Both the position numbers and the translations under genes were made by a program. The notes under the pieces are model-generated. The model did not search any database, was not told the DNA's origin, and saw nothing but the letters and a program-made list of their open reading frames with translations. Shown here in pieces: positions 52,654 through 59,687 of a stretch of DNA of 64,000 nt. How positions within the stretch are numbered: position 1 is the first letter of the stretch; every line of letters begins with the position of its first letter. The stretch comes from Clostridia bacterium (GTDB taxonomy: Bacteria > Bacillota > Clostridia > Christensenellales > UBA1242), in assembly GCA_900753315.1 (NCBI GenBank), contig CAADYP010000016.1, positions 1 to 64,000 on the forward strand, read 5' to 3'.

Positions 52654-53565
52654 ATGAAAAATTATGAAATGTTTGAAATTTCAAATATAAAAAATTTAAA
52701 ACTTAAGTCACCCACGGTTTATTATTATCTCAAATCAAAGAATTTCTCTGAAAGTTATATCAGTAAACTGCGAACTTCAAAAGACAGCATACTTCTAAAC
52801 AAAACCTTTGCAACTCTCAAATCACAAATCAAAGATAGCGACATACTGTCAGTAGCAAACAATCCGCAAAATTCTTCAACAATCCTTCCTTGTGATGGCA
52901 ATTTGGATATAGTTTTTGAAGATGATGATTTTTTGTTAGTCAACAAACCACACAATCTAGCATGCATGCCAAGTCGCAGTCATTATTCAGACAATTTGGG
53001 CGGAATAATCTGCAAATACATGCAAAATAAGGATAAAAATTTTGTTTTAAGAATTGTAAATCGATTAGACAAAGATACCGCCGGACTTGTATTAGTTGCC
53101 AAAAATCTGATTGCTTACAACAGCATAAAAGACTTTAAAAAAGAATATTACGCCATATGTTATGGAAATTTTGATGAAAAAAGTTTTACTATCAACTCCA
53201 AAATCGAGACCATTCAGCATAACGGTATAAATCAGATTAAACGAATTGTTTCAAATAATGGCAAGTCAGCGATAACACATATTGAAGTTGTAAAAAATTT
53301 TGACAATTTTTCTTTAATCAAACTCACTTTAGAAACAGGCAGAACACACCAAATACGAGTTCACTTATCAAGCATAAACCACCCACTACTTGGCGACAAA
53401 ATTTATATTGAAGAATACAAAATCTTGTCACAATTTCCATTTACACACACCATGCTTTTGCTCAAAAAAATCTCATTTACACACTTTCGCACAAATCAAA
53501 CAATGGAATTTGAAATAAATTTTCCACCACTTTGGACAAATTTTCTTGAAACAAAGCAAATTTAA
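52654..53565 (+). CDS. RluA-family pseudouridine synthase
   Basis: Converts uridine to pseudouridine in rRNA or tRNA. 303 residues: a short S4-like N-terminus (SYISKLRTSKDSILLNKTF), then the catalytic domain with Asp in RIVNRLDKDTAGLVLVAKN and TGRTHQIRVHLSSINHPLLGDKIY. Which RluA subtype it is cannot be told. No ribosome-binding site; the -10 box ends 6 bases before the ATG, so the message is probably leaderless. Confidence 0.92.
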   Translation: MKNYEMFEISNIKNLKLKSPTVYYYLKSKNFSESYISKLRTSKDSILLNKTFATLKSQIKDSDILSVANNPQNSSTILPCDGNLDIVFEDDDFLLVNKPHNLACMPSRSHYSDNLGGIICKYMQNKDKNFVLRIVNRLDKDTAGLVLVAKNLIAYNSIKDFKKEYYAICYGNFDEKSFTINSKIETIQHNGINQIKRIVSNNGKSAITHIEVVKNFDNFSLIKLTLETGRTHQIRVHLSSINHPLLGDKIYIEEYKILSQFPFTHTMLLLKKISFTHFRTNQTMEFEINFPPLWTNFLETKQI

Positions 53566-53637
53566 CCCCCTCACACAACCTTTATTTTTATCACATTTAA
53601 TCACACTCTCATATATTTCACATAAAGTCACAAAAAA

Positions 53638-53682
53638 AATAAAAGACCAACCAATTTTGATTTTGTTAGGTCTTTTATTTTT
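53638..53682. terminator. Bidirectional terminator between the RluA gene and the small basic gene
   Basis: AATAAAAGACC (53638-53648) pairs with GGTCTTTTATT (53669-53679); the stem continues with mismatches toward the loop. A and T runs on both sides serve the two convergent genes. Confidence 0.88.
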
Positions 53683-53694
53683 GGCTAGGCTAAA

Positions 53695-53826
53695 CTATTT
53701 GCACGCTTTTGCTGAACCAGTTGTTTTTTTACCACTGCAACCTTTTGTTTTTGTGGCTGATTCTTTTGCTGCCTCAACGTTGCTTTTTGCATCAGATTTT
53801 TTTGATGCTTTCTTTTTACCAAACAT
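53695..53826 (-). CDS. Small Lys-rich peptide of unknown function
   Basis: 43 residues, MFGKKKASKKSDAKSNVEAA at the start, then an Ala/Ser/Thr/Lys-rich tail with two Cys (KGCSGKK and KACK). It has one of the strongest ribosome-binding sites in the window (AAGGGAGGG, 7 bases before the ATG) and its own terminator, so it is likely translated. Composition recalls small histone-like tails, but no family is recognised. Confidence 0.7.
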   Translation of the reverse strand: MFGKKKASKKSDAKSNVEAAKESATKTKGCSGKKTTGSAKACK

Positions 53827-53984
53827 AGTTTTCCCTCCCTTACTCAAGGTTTTTCCCTTGCAAAATTATTTTTCCAAATATTATGCAAAATATGCATCAC
53901 AAAAGAAAAAACATGCAAGAAAAATCATTGCATGTCTTTTGCAATCAAAAACTATTAAATCAACCACCTTAAATACAAAACAAA

Positions 53985-54356
53985 CTATTTGTTGTTTTTG
54001 TCTGCTTCGTCAAGAAGATTGTAATATTCGTCAAACACGTCCATAGCGACTTTTTCGTCTGTTTCAACCATCAAAACAGGTTCTTTGCCTTCTTGTTCGT
54101 CAACGAAAAATACAATAGCTTCGTCATCTTGAACATTTTCAATCTTGTCGATTGGTTTCAAAACGCAATAAATTTTGTTATTGTAAGGAATAACAGCAAT
54201 TTGTTCGAAAGACAGTTTTTTGCCTTGTCCATCAACAAGAACGATTGGGTCTTTGTTATCTTCGTCCAAAAGGATATCAATGATATCTGGTTGTTGTTCT
54301 TCTTGTTCTACCTTTTTTGAAATTTCTTCAACTTTTTCCATTTTTTTCTTATCCAT
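53985..54356 (-). CDS. DUF1292 family protein
   Basis: 123 residues from the ATG at 54356, with AAAGGAG upstream; a longer frame to 54392 would overlap ruvX. After a charged coiled N-terminus comes the DUF1292 core DPIVLVDGQGKKLSFEQIAVIPYNNKIYCVLKPID with an acidic end. Function unknown; in Firmicutes DUF1292 genes usually follow ruvX (yrrK), as here. Confidence 0.9.
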   Translation of the reverse strand: MDKKKMEKVEEISKKVEQEEQQPDIIDILLDEDNKDPIVLVDGQGKKLSFEQIAVIPYNNKIYCVLKPIDKIENVQDDEAIVFFVDEQEGKEPVLMVETDEKVAMDVFDEYYNLLDEADKNNK

Positions 54357-54369
54357 AATAAATTCTCCT

Positions 54370-54795
54370 TTATTTTTTTGGATTTTCGTCAAGATAATTT
54401 TGCAGTATAATTTGTGCCGAGATTTTGTCCAAAAGTTCTTTACGCTTTTCCCATTTTATTCTTGCCTCTTTGAGATATTCTTCCGCTTCATAAGAAGTGT
54501 ATCTCTCATCTTGATAAACAACAGGCACTTTTGCGACCTCGCCCAATTTCGCACCAAACTCTTTGACAACAGCGGTCATTTCACATTCAGTTCCGTCTGC
54601 ATTTAACGGCAATCCCAAAACAATCATGTCAACACTTTTATCTTTAACAAGTTCGGCGAAATATTGCAAATCTTTTTCTTCATTTTGAGTTTTGTAAATA
54701 TGGTCAGCACTTGCAATGGTTCCTGACAAATCTGAAAATGCCACACCTATTCTTGCTTTACCATAATCCAAACCCATTTTTCTTGAATACTGCAT
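54370..54795 (-). CDS. ruvX: YqgF/RuvX, pre-16S rRNA nuclease family
   Basis: 141 residues, RNase H-like. MGLDYGKARIGVAFSDLSGT at the start and VYQDERYTSYEAEEYL near residue 97 give the catalytic acidic residues. The first ATG (54795) is preferred because GGTGA lies before it. Followed by the DUF1292 gene 13 bases later. Implicated in 16S rRNA 5' maturation and in Holliday junction cutting in different bacteria. Confidence 0.94.
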   Translation of the reverse strand: MQYSRKMGLDYGKARIGVAFSDLSGTIASADHIYKTQNEEKDLQYFAELVKDKSVDMIVLGLPLNADGTECEMTAVVKEFGAKLGEVAKVPVVYQDERYTSYEAEEYLKEARIKWEKRKELLDKISAQIILQNYLDENPKK

Positions 54796-54936
54796 ACATC
54801 ACCATTTATATTTTAACCAATTCTGTCAAATTAGTCAATCAAAAAATCATTTTTAATTGCACGATTTCAATTAAATTTAACTCAAATCAAAAAAATCCCA
54901 ACCGCACGGCAAGGATTTTTATTTTATACTGCATTT

Positions 54937-55134
54937 TCAATCCAACAAATCTTCATAACTCACTTTAAGCACACTTTTCAACTTTTCCAGAATTTCAAGA
55001 GTTGGTTCACTATACCCCTTCTCCCAATGGCTGATTGTTTTGAAACTGACACCAATCATTTGTGCCAACTGTGTTTGAGAAAGCCCAACTTCCTGCCTAA
55101 TTGCTTTTAAGTTTACGCCAAAATTGTTTTTCAT
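54937..55134 (-). CDS. Small HTH (Xre/Cro-type) repressor-like protein
   Basis: 65 residues, a single HTH_3 domain: LKAIRQEVGLSQTQLAQMIG VSFKTISHWEKGYSEPTLEILEKL, ending LLD. No ligand or dimerisation domain. The gene diverges from the membrane-protein gene at 55236, and the spacer holds two similar palindromes, one 10 bases upstream of this ATG. Most likely it represses itself and its neighbour. Confidence 0.9.
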   Translation of the reverse strand: MKNNFGVNLKAIRQEVGLSQTQLAQMIGVSFKTISHWEKGYSEPTLEILEKLKSVLKVSYEDLLD

Positions 55135-55143
55135 AATTATATT

Positions 55144-55160
55144 TTCTCACAATTTGAGAA
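55144..55160. promoter_or_regulatory. Operator-like palindrome O1 near the HTH gene start
   Basis: TTCTCACAATTTGAGAA, a dyad with arms TTCTCA/TGAGAA that repeats the O2 arms. Its centre is 30 bases from O2, close to three helical turns. Confidence 0.75.
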
Positions 55161-55167
55161 TTTTTAC

Positions 55168-55196
55168 TTGACATTCTCAATTTTTGAGAATATAAT
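55168..55196 (+). promoter_or_regulatory. Promoter of the membrane-protein gene with operator O2 in the spacer
   Basis: Perfect TTGACA (55168-55173), 17-base spacer and TATAAT (55191-55196). The perfect dyad ATTCTCAATTTTTGAGAAT (55173-55191) fills the spacer exactly, so a bound repressor would block RNA polymerase. Confidence 0.9.
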
Positions 55197-55235
55197 TTTT
55201 ACAAATAAAACAAACATAAAGAAAAAGGAGAAACA

Positions 55236-55790
55236 ATGGAAGAAGAACAAGAACTCACCAAAGAAGAGTTACAAGAACTTAAAAATTTGGCAAAAGTGCT
55301 AAAACAAATGAAAAATTCTGATAATCAATCTTCGTCATTAAATGAAATTTTGACTTCAAACGATGTGACGAAAAAATCTTCTTCCAACACAAAGAAGAAA
55401 GAGATAGCAAAAGAGATAAAGAATGAAAAGAAAAAAGAAAACACAGTCACTCCAGAGTATTGGCAAATAACAGACAAAAACGGAAATATTATTGAAGATG
55501 AAGAAAAAATTGAAGATTTAGAATATAAATATCAAAAATCAACAGAGACCAAATCTAAATATAATAACACTTCAAAAAACGATAGTGAAGACAAAACAGG
55601 ATTAGGTGTTCTCTGTGGAATATTTCTTTCTATGATTATCGCTATTATTATAGGCTGTTCTTATCCAAATGGAAGCATTTCAAGAAAAACTTTCTTTACT
55701 TCATATTGGTGGACATTCTCTATCAAAGTAATAATTGCAATTTTTTTAATAATTGTATTTTATTATGTAAGTTTAAATCACATGCATTAA
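55236..55790 (+). CDS. Membrane protein under the divergent HTH regulator
   Basis: 184 residues: a charged, Lys/Glu/Asn-rich soluble part (1-125) with a coiled start (ELTKEELQELKNLAKVLKQMK), then two transmembrane helices (about 126-146 and 158-178). AAAAGGAG precedes the ATG. Not recognised. Its strong promoter is built around an operator, so it is probably silent until the small HTH protein releases it. It ends at a bidirectional terminator. Confidence 0.8.
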   Translation: MEEEQELTKEELQELKNLAKVLKQMKNSDNQSSSLNEILTSNDVTKKSSSNTKKKEIAKEIKNEKKKENTVTPEYWQITDKNGNIIEDEEKIEDLEYKYQKSTETKSKYNNTSKNDSEDKTGLGVLCGIFLSMIIAIIIGCSYPNGSISRKTFFTSYWWTFSIKVIIAIFLIIVFYYVSLNHMH

Positions 55791-55795
55791 AAAAT

Positions 55796-55828
55796 AAAAC
55801 CAGACACTGTCTGGTTTTTGTATTTTAT
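55796..55828. terminator. Bidirectional terminator between the membrane gene and polA
   Basis: Arms AAAACCAGA and TCTGGTTTT (55796-55804 and 55810-55818) around CACTG, T run on both strands. Confidence 0.88.
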
Positions 55829-55839
55829 TTACATTCAAA

Positions 55840-58335
55840 TTATTTACATTCAAACAAATTTTTTCCACTTCCAACCGAAACTGTCAAAGGCACTTCAAAA
55901 TTGCAAACGCTTTCCATACATTCTTTAAGAATCTTTTTCACATCTTCAATTTCGTTTTGTGGTGCATCAACAATGAGTTCGTCATGGATTTGCAAAATTA
56001 TATGGCTTTTCATATTTTCAAGACGCTTTGCAACCTTTATCATTGCAATCTTTATCACATCTGACGCAGTCCCCTGCAAAGGCATATTCATAGCAACACG
56101 CTCACCAAATTTTCTTACATTAACATTTGAAGATTTGATTTCAGGAATATGTCTTATTCTACCAAAGTATGACCTTATACAGCCATTTTCTTTTGCATAA
56201 TCAACATTTTTATCCATAAACAATTTAATTTTTGGATAACGGTCAAAATAACTGTCAATATATTGTTTAGCCTTCATCTTTGAGGTCTTGATGTTTTGTG
56301 ACAAACCATAATCACTTATGCCATAAATAATCCCAAAATTCACTGCTTTTGCATCTCTTCTTTGAGCACTAGTAACCTCATCAACAGGAACCCCAAAAAT
56401 TTCACTTGCAGTTTTTGTGTGAATATCAATTCCATGATTGTAAGCATCAATCATGCTGTCTTCCCCAGCCAAATTTGCAAGAAGTCGAAGTTCAATTTGA
56501 CTGTAATCTGCAGATATAATCTCTCCATCAGCATATTTTGATATAAAAATCTTACGCAAATTGCGCCCTTCTTCGTCCCTAGTAGGAATGTTTTGCATGT
56601 TTGGTTCTGAACTAGATAACCTTCCAGTCGAAGTCAAAGTTTGATTGAAAATTGTGTGCACAACAGGCCCATCTGTTTTGCAGATGTTTTTATAAACATT
56701 TACATAAGTGCTGACAAGTTTTCCAACTTTTCTATATTTAATTATCAAATCTACAATTTCATGTTGCCAACGCATATCATCCAAAATTGCAAAACTTGTA
56801 GATTGTTTTTTGTTGTTGTATGATTTCAAGCCAAGTTTGTCAAACAAAATGCTTGCAACTTGTTTTGGAGAATTTATATTAAACTCTTCCCCAGACAAAT
56901 CATAAATTTGTGCAGTCAGCTGCGTTAACTCTTCTTGATATTTTTTTGCAAGAACATCAAGTTCTGTCTCATTAACCTTGAAACCTTCATTTTCAATGTC
57001 AACCAAAACATTGACAAGTGGCAATTCTATATCATTGTAAATTCCAGCAACCTTTTCATCTTGCATTTGTTTTTCAAGTTCGGCCTTCAAATTGATATAG
57101 TCTGCAACTTCCGGATTTGGCAATTTTGGAAGCCCTGCAAACAAGACATATCTTGCAATATCTATATCAAAAAAGTTTTCAAGTTTTATGCCATATTTTT
57201 TCAAAATCTTTTTGTCAGTCTTTGACGAATTTGTAATCTTTGTTACAAATTTATTTTCAAAAACGCCCTTTAATTTGGTTAATACATCGCCCAAATCCAA
57301 AGCAGTAGAAAACAAATCAATTTCTTTTTTAATTGCAAAAACTTCTTCACCACCAACCGAAAATTCCATTTTTTCAAGATCGTAGCAAAAATAATTTTTT
57401 ACTTTTGATGCAAAAGATTCCACATCTTCCAGCGTTTCAAAATATGTTTTTGTGATTTGTTTTTTCAGGTCTCTTACACCCTCATCATACAAATCCTTTC
57501 GGTTTGTCAAACTTCTAAAATCCCATTCTTCAAAAAAGTCTCTAACTTTTTGTGAGAAAGGAAAAACATATTTGCAGGCGGACAAATCAAAATCAATTTC
57601 ACAATCAGTCTTGATTGTTGCAAGAGTTTTTGACATATAAGCTTTTTCTTTGTCATTCTCAAGTTTTTCTTTAAGTTTTCCAGTAACATTTTCAATATTT
57701 TGATAAATTCCATCAAGTGTTCCAAACTTTTCCAAAAGTCCCAAAGCAGTTTTTTCTCCAACTCCAGCTACTCCAGGAATATTATCCGAAGCATCACCCA
57801 TCAAGGCTTTCAAATCAATTATGCCAAGTGGTACAAGTTTATACTTTTCAAACAATGCCTTTTCGTCAAAAATTTCAATTTCTGTCACACCTTTGCGTGT
57901 AAGCCACACAGAAGTGTTGTCATCAATAAGTTGAAAAAGGTCTCTGTCCCCAGAAACAAGAATATTGTTTTGTCCTGAATGCTTTGCAATCGTTCCGATA
58001 ATGTCATCAGCTTCAATTCCTGCAAACTCAAAAACTTTTATTCCCATGATTTCAAGCATTTTTTTAACAACGGGAAACTGCGAAATCAAATCTTGTGGAG
58101 TTTCTTTTCGTGTTCCCTTGTATGCATCATAAATTTCATTTCTAAAAGTCTTGCGTGCATGGTCAAAAGCCACAGCGATATAGTCAGGCTTTTGTTCGGT
58201 AATGAGTTTTGTTAAAATGTTTGCAAAACCAAAGACTGCACCAGACGGCTGTTTGTTTCTATTAGATAAATAGGGCATTGCGTAAAATGCCCTATTTGCC
58301 AAACTATTTCCATCAATAATAATAAATTTTTCCAC
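55840..58335 (-). CDS. polA: DNA polymerase I
   Basis: 831 residues with a GTG start. N-terminal 5'-3' exonuclease (IIIDGNSLANRAFYAMP, EADDIIGTIA, LMGDASDNIPGVAGVGEKTA). The middle 3'-5' exonuclease-like domain lacks the Asp-x-Glu and other metal ligands, so proofreading is probably lost, as in Bacillus. Polymerase motifs A (SADYSQIELRLLANLAGED), B (RRDAKAVNFGIIYGISDYGL) and C (LQIHDELIVDAP) are intact. No clear ribosome-binding site is seen, and a weak TAGAGT box lies 6 bases before the GTG. Confidence 0.96.
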   Translation of the reverse strand: MEKFIIIDGNSLANRAFYAMPYLSNRNKQPSGAVFGFANILTKLITEQKPDYIAVAFDHARKTFRNEIYDAYKGTRKETPQDLISQFPVVKKMLEIMGIKVFEFAGIEADDIIGTIAKHSGQNNILVSGDRDLFQLIDDNTSVWLTRKGVTEIEIFDEKALFEKYKLVPLGIIDLKALMGDASDNIPGVAGVGEKTALGLLEKFGTLDGIYQNIENVTGKLKEKLENDKEKAYMSKTLATIKTDCEIDFDLSACKYVFPFSQKVRDFFEEWDFRSLTNRKDLYDEGVRDLKKQITKTYFETLEDVESFASKVKNYFCYDLEKMEFSVGGEEVFAIKKEIDLFSTALDLGDVLTKLKGVFENKFVTKITNSSKTDKKILKKYGIKLENFFDIDIARYVLFAGLPKLPNPEVADYINLKAELEKQMQDEKVAGIYNDIELPLVNVLVDIENEGFKVNETELDVLAKKYQEELTQLTAQIYDLSGEEFNINSPKQVASILFDKLGLKSYNNKKQSTSFAILDDMRWQHEIVDLIIKYRKVGKLVSTYVNVYKNICKTDGPVVHTIFNQTLTSTGRLSSSEPNMQNIPTRDEEGRNLRKIFISKYADGEIISADYSQIELRLLANLAGEDSMIDAYNHGIDIHTKTASEIFGVPVDEVTSAQRRDAKAVNFGIIYGISDYGLSQNIKTSKMKAKQYIDSYFDRYPKIKLFMDKNVDYAKENGCIRSYFGRIRHIPEIKSSNVNVRKFGERVAMNMPLQGTASDVIKIAMIKVAKRLENMKSHIILQIHDELIVDAPQNEIEDVKKILKECMESVCNFEVPLTVSVGSGKNLFECK

Positions 58336-58413
58336 ACTAAAACTCTACTTATTTTATTTCAACAACAAATTGTCCCAAAATTTCAAATAAAATCAAAACA
58401 AACAAATTTGAAA

Positions 58414-58761
58414 TTAAAGTCCAAGCATCATCATCAAAGCAGAACCGCCACCTTCAGGTGGTGTCTTGTGGAACCAGTTTTCAAAAACTTGTGGTGCTGC
58501 CAAAACAATAACATAAGCAACAATTGCCAAAATCAACAAAATGAAGAATACAGTCTTGAGTGGACTTCCAGAGAAGTTAACCAAAGCAAAGCAGAAAATT
58601 ATTGCAACTCCTCCAAATTTAACAACCAAGTCAAATGTTGTGGCAAACCATTGTGGAAAATTTGGTGTCCACATACCTTTGTCAATAAATTGAAACATCA
58701 CCAAAAATGCAATGTAAACAATAGACAAAATTGACAAAACTGTATAAAGTGCTTTTTTCAT
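58414..58761 (-). CDS. Small membrane protein of unknown function
   Basis: 115 residues with three hydrophobic segments (about 5-25, 42-62 and 68-92) and a Gly/Met-rich end (PPEGGGSALMMMLGL). GGGAGG lies before the ATG. Not recognised. It has its own promoter and separates polA from the phage genes. Confidence 0.8.
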   Translation of the reverse strand: MKKALYTVLSILSIVYIAFLVMFQFIDKGMWTPNFPQWFATTFDLVVKFGGVAIIFCFALVNFSGSPLKTVFFILLILAIVAYVIVLAAPQVFENWFHKTPPEGGGSALMMMLGL

Positions 58762-58787
58762 TTCTATCCTTCCTCCCTTATGGTTTT

Positions 58788-58816
58788 ATCATACCACAAT
58801 CAGTCGTCAATTTCAA
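58788..58816 (-). promoter_or_regulatory. Sigma-A promoter of the small membrane gene
   Basis: Minus strand TTGAAA (58816-58811), 17 bases, TATGAT (58793-58788). Confidence 0.65.
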
Positions 58817-58883
58817 GCGAAAATAAAAAATAATGCCTATTTCTTTGACAATTGTGGTCTTTTTGTTCAAAAAAAATTTCAAA

Positions 58884-58924
58884 AACAAAAAAACCGCACA
58901 AATTATTATGCGGTTTTTTGTATA
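58884..58924. terminator. Terminator closing the phage gene block
   Basis: Perfect 10-base arms AAAAACCGCA (58890-58899) and TGCGGTTTTT (58910-58919) with A and T runs, 22 bases beyond the holin stop. Confidence 0.9.
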
Positions 58925-58945
58925 TTTATACATCATTGTTTTTAT

Positions 58946-59359
58946 TTATTCATTTTTCTCCGTCAAATCAGTCTCAATCTTTTTATCATTCATTTTCTTT
59001 TCATTCATATCTTCAGTTTTGTCATTTTTGTTCAAATTTTCATCTGTTTTATCTTCATTTAGCACAAAATCATCGCCATTTTCTTCAGCGATGGTGTCAT
59101 TTTCAGAATCGCTTTTTTCTTCGTTTTCATCCAAAACATCATCACCAGATTTGTCATCATTTTTTATCTTTTTGTCGCCCATAGTGACAACACCTAGCAC
59201 AACTAAAATGCCAGCGATAGACATTATGCAATCTTCAATAACTTGATTTTCAACTTTAAAACCAAAAGCTCTTCCAAGGGCATTAACAAGAATAATCAAT
59301 GCGCCTGAAAAACTAACCCAAAAACTGTAGGTTTTCATTTTTTTAAAGAAGTTCTTCAT
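58946..59359 (-). CDS. Phage holin, phi-LC3-like, with long acidic tail
   Basis: 137 residues from the ATG at 59359 (GAGGA lies 7 bases upstream); two in-frame ATGs just before it are less well placed. The first 70 residues match the phi-LC3/Phage_holin_1 pattern: KTYSFWVSFSGALIILVNALGR AFGF, then CIMSIAGILVVLGVV, giving two transmembrane helices. The remaining 65 residues are very acidic (Asp/Glu/Asn/Lys) and unusual for a holin. It overlaps the gene upstream by 17 bases. Confidence 0.78.
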   Translation of the reverse strand: MKNFFKKMKTYSFWVSFSGALIILVNALGRAFGFKVENQVIEDCIMSIAGILVVLGVVTMGDKKIKNDDKSGDDVLDENEEKSDSENDTIAEENGDDFVLNEDKTDENLNKNDKTEDMNEKKMNDKKIETDLTEKNE

Positions 59360-59576
59360 ACTCATCCTCATCTTTTAAATAATCTTTAATGTCTCTTATA
59401 TCCTGTTTAACATCTTCCAAGGCTTCCAAATGTTTTGTCAACTGTTCGATGGTTTGCTGATACTTTGTCTCTCTTTTTGCACTATCTTTAAGTTGATACC
59501 AAAAGAGCCAAACAAAAAGCACCGCAAAAACACCATTGCTCACAACTATGCTAATTATTTCCTTCCAAATATCCAT
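59343..59576 (-). CDS. BhlA/UviB-type holin-like protein
   Basis: 77 residues: one N-terminal transmembrane helix (about 8-27, SIVVSNGVFAVLFVWLFWYQ) followed by a charged coiled coil, the layout of BhlA/UviB proteins found beside phage holins and bacteriocin genes. Overlaps the second holin gene. No endolysin follows in the window. Confidence 0.75.
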   Translation of the reverse strand: MDIWKEIISIVVSNGVFAVLFVWLFWYQLKDSAKRETKYQQTIEQLTKHLEALEDVKQDIRDIKDYLKDEDEYEELL

Positions 59577-59687
59577 TTTTTGTGTCCGTATTTTTTTGAT
59601 TTATCAAATTTTTCATATTTTCATAATCCCCCTTATAAAAAAAACGAGATTTATTGAAAAAATTGATTTTATTTAAGAAAAATATTT

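Noticed and set aside
58320..58400. Leaderless start for polA
   Set aside because: TAGAGT lies 6 bases before the GTG, but the hexamers are poor and leaderless translation favours ATG; left undecided.
58833..59246. 137-codon open frame on the plus strand, Ser/Phe-rich
   Set aside because: It is the reverse of the acidic tail of the holin gene and crosses the terminator at 58.9 kb.
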